Shown here: one piece after another, positions 23,780 through 31,202 of the stretch | Position numbering within the stretch: the stretch's first letter is position 1 | Layout of the letters: each line of letters opens with the position of its first letter | NCBI RefSeq assembly: GCF_003702705.1 | Contig: NZ_QZMN01000016.1 | Location: 1-42,601 of the forward strand | Direction of reading: 5' to 3' | Source of the DNA: Ornithinimicrobium cerasi | Lineage (GTDB): Bacteria; Actinomycetota; Actinomycetes; Actinomycetales; Dermatophilaceae | DNA length: 42,601 bases | Made by a program: the position numbers and the translations under genes | The notes under the pieces: generated by a model | What the model saw: only the letters and a program-made list of their open reading frames with translations | Databases searched by the model: none | Told to the model about the DNA's origin: nothing

Positions 23780-25138
23780 ATGCGCACGTCCCTGCTGGTC
23801 AAGGTGCTGCGGGCGAGGCGCCTTCTCAGGCGACGAGAGACCTGGACCGCGGCCCAGCTCGCCGCTCACCAGGCGCGATCGGTCGCTGCCCTTCGGGAGC
23901 ATGCGCGGACCACCTCACCGTTCTACCAGCGGTTCCATGAGGGCCTGGACGATGCGCCTCTCTCCGAGCTGCCCGTGCTCACGAAGACGATGCTGATGGA
24001 GCACTTCGACTCCATCGTGACCAGCCGCGACCTCCACCTGCCCCAGGTCCAGGCATTCCTGACCGGCATGCACCCCGGCGAGCTGTACCGCGACCGGTAC
24101 TACGTGGCCGCCACCGGGGGGACCACCGGCCGGCCCGGAGTCTTCGCGTGGACGCCGGACGAGTGGGCCGGTGTGCTCGCCTCCTACAGCCGGCCCTACG
24201 CCTGGGGACGAGCGCCGCTGAGCCTGACCAGACGCACCCGGATGGCCGTCGTGAGCTCGAGGACACCGTGGCACCAGTCGGCGCTCGTCGCCTCCACCGT
24301 CGACAGCCGCATCGTCCCGACCCTCCGCCTGGACGCCGGCACACCGCTGGAGGACCTGACCGCCAGCCTGGACGCCTTCCAACCAGAGGTACTCGTCGGC
24401 TACGCCTCCATCCTCCGACTGCTGGCCGATGCCCAGGCCGAGGGGCAGCTGCACATCTCGCCGACCGCGATCTTCAGCGCGTCGGAAGTGCTGACGGAGG
24501 CCACGCGACGCCGCACCGACCACGCGTGGGGGCATCAGCCGTTCAACGTGTACGCCGCCACCGAGACGGCCGGGATCGCTGCCGAGTGCGAGCACCACGC
24601 GGGCCTGCACCTCTTCGAGGACCTCGTCGTGACCGAGGTCGTCGACGAGAACCACCACCCGGTGCCCGCCGGCGAGTTCGGCGCCAAGGTCCTGGTCACC
24701 GTGCTCGGATCGCGCACCATGCCGCTGATCCGGTACGAGATGAGCGACAGCGTCCGTCTGTCCACCGCCGAACCGTGCCCGTGCGGCATGCCGTTCCTCC
24801 GGCTCGACGGCATCCAGGGCCGCGAGCAGGAAGCGCTCCGCCTGACCGGCACGTCCGGCACCGACATCGTGGTGCAGCCGGTCGTCTTCCACAGGGTCAT
24901 GGACACGGTCCCCCTGTCCGCGTGGCAGATCATCCAGGACACCGACGGACTGACCGTCCTGGTCGTCGGTCTTCGCCAAGGCGTCGCGCCTCAGGACGTG
25001 GCTGCCAGACTGCATCGCGAGCTCGACCGGATCCGCGTCGCACCCCGGGTGGTCACGGTCCGGGAGGTCGAGAGAATTCCCCGCACCGCCATCGGTAAAG
25101 CACCACTCATCCGCATTCTCCGGTCGCCAACGCACTGA
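23780..25138 (+). CDS. PaaK/CapK-like AMP-forming acyl-CoA ligase family protein
   Basis: 452 residues resembling phenylacetate-CoA ligase: N-terminal FYQRFHEGLDDAPLSELPVL, nucleotide loop ATGGTTGRPG (111-120), adenine site YAATETAGIAAEC, MPLIRYEMSDSVRL, a CPCG pair, and C-terminal lysine in TAIGKAPLI. The ANL catalytic features are present, so it probably adenylates a carboxylate, but neither substrate nor acceptor can be read. No phenylacetate or polyketide genes accompany it, which is odd in a copper island. It follows the small membrane gene closely and may share its promoter. Confidence 0.8.
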   Translation: MRTSLLVKVLRARRLLRRRETWTAAQLAAHQARSVAALREHARTTSPFYQRFHEGLDDAPLSELPVLTKTMLMEHFDSIVTSRDLHLPQVQAFLTGMHPGELYRDRYYVAATGGTTGRPGVFAWTPDEWAGVLASYSRPYAWGRAPLSLTRRTRMAVVSSRTPWHQSALVASTVDSRIVPTLRLDAGTPLEDLTASLDAFQPEVLVGYASILRLLADAQAEGQLHISPTAIFSASEVLTEATRRRTDHAWGHQPFNVYAATETAGIAAECEHHAGLHLFEDLVVTEVVDENHHPVPAGEFGAKVLVTVLGSRTMPLIRYEMSDSVRLSTAEPCPCGMPFLRLDGIQGREQEALRLTGTSGTDIVVQPVVFHRVMDTVPLSAWQIIQDTDGLTVLVVGLRQGVAPQDVAARLHRELDRIRVAPRVVTVREVERIPRTAIGKAPLIRILRSPTH

Positions 25139-25182
25139 CAGCGGCCAGCTCCAACGCGAGACAGCGCCGCGTCCGGCGAGAG

Positions 25183-25722
25183 TCACCCTGTCTCCTGGTC
25201 CAGGACTGTGCCATCTCCCTGCGAGTGCGTGCGCTTGCTCTTGCGCCACCCGTAAGGAGTCATGCCGGGTGGCTTGTAGACGTTGAGCACCTGGATGAGG
25301 AGCAGCAGGACGAGAGCTGCGGCTGCGTGGAACAGGTCACCCCCGTACTGGCCCAGCTCGTCGTCGGCAGTCGTGGCGATCGCCTGCACCACGACGCTGA
25401 CATCGGGCATGTGCACGAGCAGGACGATCACGGCGAGGCTGGTCAGGGCGAAGCTGACCAGCACCCAGTAGTACCTCAACAACCCCCACCTGGTGCCCAG
25501 CGACATGACCAGGCCGGTGACCCAGGATCCGAGGGCAAGCGGCACCAGCACGTACCAGCCGATGATCTCCATCGCCGCCCACGCCCCGCGCACCGAGGTG
25601 GAGCTACCGCTGAACGTCGCGGTCAGGCCGAGGGCGAGATAAGCCATGACCGCACCGATCCAGCCGACCGAGCACGTCAGGTGTATCGACAGTGCGAGCC
25701 GTCGGACGGTCGGCGACATCAC
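25183..25722 (-). CDS. Four-helix integral membrane protein, DUF2269-like
   Basis: 179 residues: four hydrophobic segments at about 7-32, 47-70, 83-104 and 130-147, with His in LSIHLTCSVGWIGAV and another in LLVHMPD, a pattern seen in DUF2269 and copper-resistance-D-like membrane proteins where histidines may bind heme or metal. The C-terminus (PYGWRKSKRTHSQGDG) is basic. The start overlaps the stop of the small gene upstream (GTGATG), so the two are co-translated. Confidence 0.65.
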   Translation of the reverse strand: MMSPTVRRLALSIHLTCSVGWIGAVMAYLALGLTATFSGSSTSVRGAWAAMEIIGWYVLVPLALGSWVTGLVMSLGTRWGLLRYYWVLVSFALTSLAVIVLLVHMPDVSVVVQAIATTADDELGQYGGDLFHAAAALVLLLLIQVLNVYKPPGMTPYGWRKSKRTHSQGDGTVLDQETG

Positions 25723-25973
25723 CCCCGGGTCAGCCCCTCGAACGAGGCGTCAGCGGTGCCTGCGGCGACATACGAGCTGCGCTCCAGGATGCCGCTGCCC
25801 TGATGCCGGCCAGGACCATGCTGTCCCCCTCCGAGCATCGCCAGGAGAAGCACCAGCATCGCCAGAATCGCGAAGACCCCGACCAACGCCTTGAGCCACC
25901 TCGGAACACCGGGTGGACCGGGCGACGGGCGGGGATCCGCACCGTCCCAGTTCTCCCTCTGGAGATCGGTCAT
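25719..25973 (-). CDS. Small single-pass membrane protein, 84 aa
   Basis: From the ATG at 25973: a polar, Pro-rich N-terminus (MTDLQRENWDGADPRPSPG), one strong hydrophobic helix (ALVGVFAILAMLVLLLAML), then a His/Gly-containing segment GGGQHGPGRHQGSGILERSS. First gene of a two-gene leftward unit, divergent from the TetR gene, which probably regulates it. Confidence 0.6.
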   Translation of the reverse strand: MTDLQRENWDGADPRPSPGPPGVPRWLKALVGVFAILAMLVLLLAMLGGGQHGPGRHQGSGILERSSYVAAGTADASFEGLTRG

Positions 25974-25997
25974 CGTGCAGCACCTCCCTCGCGGCAT

Positions 25998-26054
25998 CGA
26001 TACATGGTGTCACCTCCACGACGACCCGTCCACAGCCGGTCGCGATGTATGGTG
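25998..26054. promoter_or_regulatory. Repeat pair in the divergent TetR promoter region
   Basis: CGATACATGGTG (25998-26009) and CGATGTATGGTG (26043-26054) match at ten of twelve positions; ATACAT and ATGTAT are also reverse complements. A candidate TetR-binding region for both divergent units. Confidence 0.3.
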
Positions 26055-26059
26055 CTCGT

Positions 26060-26656
26060 GTGCCCCCATTGTGGACCAACACCGTCGCGAGCCACCGCGA
26101 GGAGGTCCGCCGGACGATCACGGAGGCCGCGTGGTCACTGGCGACCCGTCACGGACCGATGTCGGTCACCATGTCGCAGGTGGCGACGGAGGCGGGCATC
26201 GGTCGGGCGACGCTGTACAAGTACTTCCCGGACGTCGAGTCGATCCTGCACGCCTACCATGAGCGCCACGTCGTTGAGCACCTGGCCCGTCTGAGCCAAC
26301 TGCGTGACGCAGCCGTAGGACCGAAGCGACGGTTGGAAGCTGTGGCAGCCGGGTACGCGCAGATCTGCCATCACCGCACCGGGCACGGCAACGTCGACCT
26401 CGTCGCGCTTGTGCACCAGGCCGACAGGGTCAGTGAGGCCGAGAAGCAGCTCGTCGCGCTCGTGGAGGAGACGCTCGCCGACGCGGTGGCCAAAGGTGTC
26501 GTGAGGGCCGACAACCCGGTGGAGGAACTGGCCCTGTACCTCGTGCACGCCCTGGGAGCGGCCCAGAACCTCAGGTCCAAGGCGGCAGTCCAACGACTGG
26601 TCACTGTCACGCTTGGCGCGCTCGATCACCGCCATCCACGACCTGCCACCGACTGA
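26060..26656 (+). CDS. TetR-family regulator
   Basis: The GTG at 26060 (giving MPPLWTNTVASHREEVRRTI) fits the usual start of this subgroup; an in-frame ATG at 26045 is possible. 198 residues: N-terminal helix-turn-helix ALATRHGPMSVTMSQVATEA followed by GIGRATLYKYFPDVESILHA, the classic TetR signature, and a helical ligand domain without recognisable specificity. Divergent from the two-gene membrane unit at 25183-25973, which it likely represses. Confidence 0.85.
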   Translation: MPPLWTNTVASHREEVRRTITEAAWSLATRHGPMSVTMSQVATEAGIGRATLYKYFPDVESILHAYHERHVVEHLARLSQLRDAAVGPKRRLEAVAAGYAQICHHRTGHGNVDLVALVHQADRVSEAEKQLVALVEETLADAVAKGVVRADNPVEELALYLVHALGAAQNLRSKAAVQRLVTVTLGALDHRHPRPATD

Positions 26657-26719
26657 GGCGTCGTAAGAGCCACCGACCACCTCTCCGATTGAGTCCTGAT
26701 CCCCCGGCTGAGACGCGTG

Positions 26720-27271
26720 GCCAAGGTTGCAGCTGTGGCTCGGACGAGGCGGAAAGGCTTCGTTGGCCATGGGGGCGTCGCGGCCCAGCCTCGTGACGGT
26801 ATCGCAGTGCGACATGGGGTGGAATGACCGATGCGGGTCCAGTGCGCGTTGTAGGTGCTCACGGTCCGGGTGCCCAGGACGGCACCGCTGTGGCGTAAGT
26901 CGCGACTCGGAAAGTGTTGGCCGAACCTGCACCCTCGACAGGCCCAGCGCCAGCGCGGGCGAGGGGCTGGGACGGACCTCCACACCGGGGTTGGTGACGG
27001 AGGGCAACACCAACCCCCGCCCCGGGGACCCACATGAGCGGCAATGGCCTGCAAGGGGGGATAGGGAGGTAGGCACGTCCCGCAGGTATAGGTCGCCCCG
27101 GTGCAGCTCGGTCATCTGGCCCGAGCCGGGAGAGTGAATCACGCACCCAGCAGCACGAGCGCCTCCCACCGGGGCCGGCATGCGCGCCACCGGATCCGCA
27201 ACCCTGCAGCGTGCGCGGGTCCATCCGGCGCGCCTGCGGGATGACCTCAGCGCCGCGGGTCGCCGCGACAC
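26720..27271 (-). pseudogene. Decayed relic of a third integrase
   Basis: Leftward fragments align with integrases 1 and 2 in order: RMPAPVGGARAAGCVIHS against HMPDRYQALVLLGAWCG, GSGQMTELHRGDLYL against RFGEMAELRRADLDL, LVLPSVTNPGVEVRPS against LVFPSVTDPEVQVHPN, then at DNA level the HDLRH and GHST regions with many substitutions, frameshifts and deletions. Catalytic residues are lost. The nucleotide resemblance extends from about 26720 to 27200. It records an earlier element at this site. Confidence 0.7.
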
Positions 27272-27573
27272 CCGGCTGCGACGCTGCGAACGGGGTCAAG
27301 TCCGAGACGGTCCACAAGCTCGCGACGCCGTCGCCGAAGCGTTGGTCACCATGGCTGAATGGGTCGAGTGGTCGCGGTGGCCGGTCAGCGAGGTCGGTCA
27401 CAGCCAGCGCGCGATTCAACCTCATGGGTGGGAGCGGAGCAGATGAGAACCGGACCGAGCCGGCCAAGGTCTCGAGTGGACGACAACGTTGACCGTACAG
27501 AACTGTGACGTTGGGAGTCGGTGCCTGTACGGTGGCGACTGCTCCTCTCCCCTGGAGGAGTCATCCCGAGCGC
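27272..27573. other. Intergenic region upstream of the riboswitch
   Basis: No gene seen. GTGACG followed after 17 bases by TACGGT (about 27506-27534) is a possible promoter for the riboswitch RNA, and CTCCTC/GAGGAG (27542-27560) forms a hairpin just before the aptamer. Confidence 0.4.
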
Positions 27574-27728
27574 ATGCCTAGTCCTGTCGGCGCGCGGAAG
27601 TCGTACGAGCACCGCTTGACAGGAGCGGGGGACCCAGGTTTACGGAGCCAGCCGGCCCCTTGGGGCTAACGATCCGACACAGGATCGGGGAACGTCCATC
27701 CCAGCCCGACAGCTCACCCCGCAGGCAT
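27574..27728 (+). ncRNA. c-di-AMP riboswitch (ydaO/yuaA type)
   Basis: The conserved blocks of the actinobacterial ydaO class appear in order: GGAGCGGGGGACCCAGG, then CCTTGGGG with CTAACG, then CCCGACAGCTCACCCCGCAG. The outer stem is ATGCCT (27574-27579) with AGGCAT (27723-27728). The ribosome site GGAGG of the following gene begins three bases after the stem, so ligand binding could act on translation as well as transcription. In actinomycetes this class typically precedes cell-wall hydrolase genes, as here. Confidence 0.88.
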
Positions 27729-27744
27729 CTTGGAGGACCATGCC

Positions 27745-28572
27745 ATGACGCATCGCCACATTGCCCGGCACCGCAAGGTGAGCCGCCTGGGCACGACCAG
27801 CACCACCCTGACCCGGACCGCGGCTGTCGCCGCTACCTCCACTGGGCTCATAGTCGGCGCGTCCGTTGCCGCCCCCGCCGCCCCTGCACCGACGGACCAG
27901 GCACATGGCGTTGCCAACGCGCCGTTGGCGCTCATGCGCGTCGCTGAGAAGGTCTCCGCCGCCGAGCGTCCTGCGGTTGCGGCGAAGGCTCCCACCGACG
28001 CCTCAGTCACCTTCGGCACCTCGGGGTTCGCGGCGGCAACCACGGTCGAGGCAGCGCCGCACGTGCACGAGGCGGCCGCGTCCGCGCTCGAAGAACGCGA
28101 CGTCAACAGCGCCAGCCGTTCCACCGCACGCACCGCCCCGCCGGTCCAGACGGCTGCCCCTGCCCCGCAGCCCGCACCTGCCCCTCAGACTGCGCCGGCC
28201 CCGGCGGCCGCACCACTGCAGCAGCCCGCGCCCGTCAGTGGTGGCGTCGTTGACATCGCCCGGCAGTACGTCGGATACCCCTACGTCCTGGGCGGCACCC
28301 CGCCCGCCACCTTCGACTGCTCAAGCTTCACCTGGTGGGTCTACCAGCAGGCCGGGATCGACATCCCCCGCACCGTGGCAGGTCAGAAGGCGGCGGTGAC
28401 CCCGGTCTCCAACCCTCAGCCTGGCGATCTCGTCTTCACCAACGACTTCTACCACGTAGGCCTGTATGCCGGGAACGGCATGGTCGTCGAGGCGCTCAAC
28501 GCCGGATCGGGCGTCACCTACGGGGCTCCTGTCTACGGCAGCATCTGGTACGGCCGACTTGGCACACGCTGA
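27745..28572 (+). CDS. Secreted NlpC/P60 peptidoglycan hydrolase
   Basis: 275 residues from an ATG with GGAGG eight bases upstream. A long basic signal peptide (to about the AAPAAPAP stretch) is followed by an Ala/Pro/Gln-rich spacer and, from about 170, a C40 peptidase domain: VVDIARQYVGYPYVLGGTP, catalytic Cys192 in FDCSS, His237 in FYHVGLYAG, and a downstream polar residue. It should cleave peptide stems in the wall. c-di-AMP control through the leader fits regulation by turgor or dormancy signals, as for resuscitation and lytic enzymes in actinomycetes. It is a chromosome-like passenger inside a mobile island. Confidence 0.88.
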   Translation: MTHRHIARHRKVSRLGTTSTTLTRTAAVAATSTGLIVGASVAAPAAPAPTDQAHGVANAPLALMRVAEKVSAAERPAVAAKAPTDASVTFGTSGFAAATTVEAAPHVHEAAASALEERDVNSASRSTARTAPPVQTAAPAPQPAPAPQTAPAPAAAPLQQPAPVSGGVVDIARQYVGYPYVLGGTPPATFDCSSFTWWVYQQAGIDIPRTVAGQKAAVTPVSNPQPGDLVFTNDFYHVGLYAGNGMVVEALNAGSGVTYGAPVYGSIWYGRLGTR

Positions 28573-28700
28573 GAAGGTCTGCCCACCCTTGGCGCGATGT
28601 ATGAGTTGAGGGTCACCGATAAGACCACATGGGCAGCCGTACACGGGTCGATGGACAAGAGTTGGCTTGCGCGGTTGGGTGGGCCTCCGACGTAAGGCTG

Positions 28701-28765
28701 CTACGCCGGTTCAGCGAGGCGGGAGAGGTCGTTGGCGATGTCTGCGTGGGATCGCACCGAGCGGG
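28701..28765 (-). pseudogene. C-terminal relic of a fourth integrase
   Basis: The leftward end RSHADIANDLSRLAEPA parallels the C-terminus GRDAHIAEQLSRLAQAQ of integrase 1, and the DNA GAGGCGGGAGAGGTCGTTGG resembles the same region. The rest of the gene is missing. Confidence 0.6.
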
Positions 28766-29292
28766 CCGCCAGACATACGCCCGCCGCCGTTTCACGGTGA
28801 CAGCATGCGCCAACTTGGGCCCGGCCACGTTCAATGCGCGTCCGTGAGGGGGTTGACCTCTCGACCAGTGGATGACCCCGCCCTGCCTGCGGTCCTCCCG
28901 CGATGATCAACGCTGTCGCACGGGAGGACCGCACCTGTGCTTGAGCATAACGCTGTCGGCGGCCCCGCCGTACTGCTCACACTTCGAGCGCCGTCGACTT
29001 GAGGCGCAGGCGGGGTCTGCGAGGCTTGGTGGGGTGTCGCGCCGAGCGACTCGCACAATGCCTGCGCCCGATCAAGATAGGTGTCCAGATGCTGGTGGCG
29101 GTCCCCGTCCCGGCAATGTGGGGCGGCACCCTCTTCCGCAGCCATGCGCTCCACGTCCTGCACGGCCTCCTGGGGGTGCTCCCTGAACGCATCGGATCTC
29201 GGCAGACCACGTACACCTGACACCGTCGCCGGACGGGCCCAGGGATACCCCGGAGGGTGCCGGCGTCTGAGAGCTCCTGATGTGCCTGGCGC
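28766..29292. other. Stretch without a firm gene, containing a 13-bp inverted repeat
   Basis: TGCGGTCCTCCCG (28888-28900) and CGGGAGGACCGCA (28921-28933) pair perfectly around a 20-base loop. AACGCTGTCG occurs in the loop (28909) and again at 28949. A leftward frame at 28831-29223 could encode a small helical protein, but support is weak. Confidence 0.45.
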
Positions 29293-30420
29293 TCAGGGGT
29301 GCGGCTGGTTCTGGGCGAGTTGGGAGAGTTGGGTGGCGATGTGGGCGTCGCGGCCGAGGGCGGCGTGCTGGTAGCGGAGGGCGGCTTGGGGGGTGGAGTG
29401 GCCGATGCGGGCCATGAGCTCGGCGAGGGTGGCTCCGGTGCGGGCGGCCAGGACGGCGCCGGTGTGGCGCAGGTCGTGGATGCGCAGGTCGGGCCGGCCG
29501 GCGGCCTGTCGGGCCTTGTGCCAGTGCCGGTAGAGGGTGTTGGGGTGGACCTGAACGTCGGGGTCGGTGACGGAGGGGAACACCAGGGCCTGCGGGTGGG
29601 GTGCGACGTGCTCCACCAGGTGATCGGCCAGGGCGGGCAGCAGGTGGGGAGGGATGGCCACGTCCCGCACGCCGGCGGCCGACTTGGGGGTGCCCACGGA
29701 GACCTGCCCGTTGGTGCGGACCACCCCCCGGCGCACGTGCACCACGCCGGTGGCCAGGTCCAGGTCGGCGCGGCGCAGCTCGGCCATCTCCCCGAACCGC
29801 AGCCCGCACCAGGCACCGAGCAGCACCAGGGCCTGGTACCGGGCCGGCATGTGCGCCACCAGGACGGTGAGCTGGTCCAGGGTGGCCGGTTCGACCCGGC
29901 GGGCCCGGGTGGTGGCCCCGGCGCCGCGGACCCGGCAGGGGTTGGCGGCCAGGATCTCATCGGCCACGGCGGTGGCCAGGATCGAGCGGAGCAGGGCGTA
30001 GGCGTGGGCGCGTTGGGTGGGCCGGTGCGGGTCGAGGCCGGCGTGCCAGACCCGCACCACGGCCGGGGTGATGTCCCGCAGCGCCACGTGCTCGAACTCG
30101 GGAAGCAGGAACCGCTCCAGCAGCCGTTGGTAGAGAGCGCGGGTGCGCGGCTTGAGGTCGCGCTGGGACAACCAGGCGGCCGCGTAGGGTCCGAACGCCT
30201 CGGCGGTGCGGGCCACCTTGGCCCGCCGCGAACGGGTCGGGGACCAGGTGTCGTCCTGGATCAGGCGACGCTCGTGAGCCAGCCACGCCTCGGCGTCGGC
30301 CCGGGTCTGGAACGTCGAGGGGGCCCGGTGGAAGTCCTGGTCCGGGCCCATGTAGAACGCCTGGTACCGCCCGCCCGAGCGGCGCCGGATCGTCCCGAAG
30401 TCACGCTTGGTGCGTGTCAT
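29293..30420 (-). CDS. int: Tyrosine integrase 2, at the island's right end
   Basis: 375 residues, same length as integrase 1 and about 94% identical by eye. All catalytic residues are kept: GLRFGEM, HDLRHTGAVLAA, IGHSTPQ, ALRYQHA. Differences cluster in three places: after the core-binding domain, in the segment LPALADHLVEHVAPHPQ, and in the last eight residues. The leader region, arm repeats and att core upstream are also duplicated. It is the natural recombinase for the 19.3-kb island whose right end it occupies. Confidence 0.93.
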   Translation of the reverse strand: MTRTKRDFGTIRRRSGGRYQAFYMGPDQDFHRAPSTFQTRADAEAWLAHERRLIQDDTWSPTRSRRAKVARTAEAFGPYAAAWLSQRDLKPRTRALYQRLLERFLLPEFEHVALRDITPAVVRVWHAGLDPHRPTQRAHAYALLRSILATAVADEILAANPCRVRGAGATTRARRVEPATLDQLTVLVAHMPARYQALVLLGAWCGLRFGEMAELRRADLDLATGVVHVRRGVVRTNGQVSVGTPKSAAGVRDVAIPPHLLPALADHLVEHVAPHPQALVFPSVTDPDVQVHPNTLYRHWHKARQAAGRPDLRIHDLRHTGAVLAARTGATLAELMARIGHSTPQAALRYQHAALGRDAHIATQLSQLAQNQPHP

Positions 30421-30585
30421 GGCCCCTCCCCCGGCGCTGAGTCGTGGAACCGGCCACGCCTGGGCTCAACAGGAGTCATCTCGTTTCCGCTCGTGTCCAC
30501 CCTGACGGCGCCCGCTCACGCCCGGCCGGGAGAGTGTCGCCCACCCGACGCGGGTACCGGGCGTGAACCCCGCGAGGGCGATCTT

Positions 30586-30693
30586 GGGCATAACTGGGGC
30601 ATAACTGGTGTCACCTCGTGTCCTCTTGTGCCCGAAGCTGTCCCGCGCTACTGTACCCGTCATCGCAGGTCAGGTGCTTGCGGTGCAGGTCAG
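30586..30693. repeat. Probable integrase arm-type sites at att copy 2
   Basis: GGGCATAACTG twice head to tail (30586-30596, 30597-30607) and CGCAGGTCAG/TGCAGGTCAG (30664-30673, 30684-30693) 20 bp apart, in the same order and spacing as at copy 1. Confidence 0.55.
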
Positions 30694-30699
30694 CCGGTC

Positions 30700-30745
30700 G
30701 GTGACCGTGGCGGAGTGATCTTTTCAAATCCTGTCACCCCGACCA
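30700..30745 (+). repeat. Attachment-site repeat, copy 2 (tRNA-Pro 3'-end-like)
   Basis: 46 bp identical to 11393-11438, in the same orientation and the same position relative to an integrase. Recombination between the two copies would release a circle of about 19.3 kb. Confidence 0.8.
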
Positions 30746-30753
30746 TGGCACGA

Positions 30754-30794
30754 AAGGGCCGTTGACCTGCGGAAACGCGGGGTCAACGGCCCTT
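30754..30794 (+). terminator. Rho-independent terminator after att copy 2
   Basis: AAGGGCCGTTGACC (30754-30767) pairs perfectly with GGTCAACGGCCCTT (30781-30794), followed by CTGATTTT. It holds the place of a tRNA-gene terminator. Confidence 0.75.
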
Positions 30795-30820
30795 CTGATT
30801 TTGCGGTCGTGCCTTGAACG

Positions 30821-30846
30821 TGCCTGGAGATTTCGTCCTCCAGGCA
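30821..30846 (+). terminator. Second hairpin downstream of att copy 2
   Basis: TGCCTGGAG, ATTTCGTC, CTCCAGGCA: a perfect 9-bp stem without a U-tract, just beyond the terminator. Confidence 0.35.
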
Positions 30847-31202
30847 GCTCTGAGGCCCCCCGGACCCGGTGGCCTGCGCGCCGGCGTCTGGCCCGAGCGC
30901 CGTCGCCCGGCAGGCCCCGGCCGTCGACGGCGCAGCGCGCCCAGCCCCCATGATGCGCCCCGACCGGCGCAGACCGCTGAAGCGTCAGCACCCTCACCAC
31001 GTCAGTCGACCACGACGCCCCGCTCGAGCGCATCCCCGATCCACGCTCCTTGCCCCCACCGTCCCGTCACGCGCACCCCCTTGTCGCGCCCCCTTCACCG
31101 ACGGTCACCACGGCCCTCGCTGCGCTCGAGAAGGACACACCTAGTGCACTCGGCGAAACTCGTGAAACCCTGAGGCTCGTTCGGCCGCCTTTGGTATACG
31201 TG
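30847..31202. other. Stretch without a gene upstream of the relaxase
   Basis: Only Arg/Pro-rich shadow frames are seen. The promoter of the relaxase gene and possibly an oriT should lie here, but no clear inverted repeat with a nick-like sequence was found by eye. Confidence 0.4.

Noticed and set aside
28831-29223. Leftward 130-codon frame starting MSGVRGLPRSDAFREH
   Set aside because: The first 70 codons look weakly coding and helical, but the rest reads through a perfect inverted repeat and into low-complexity sequence; no homology recognised, so not annotated as a gene.
30700-30745. Complete tRNA-Pro gene
   Set aside because: Only the T-arm/acceptor 3' part is present; no matching 5' acceptor strand, D-arm or anticodon arm precedes it, so it is an attachment-site fragment.
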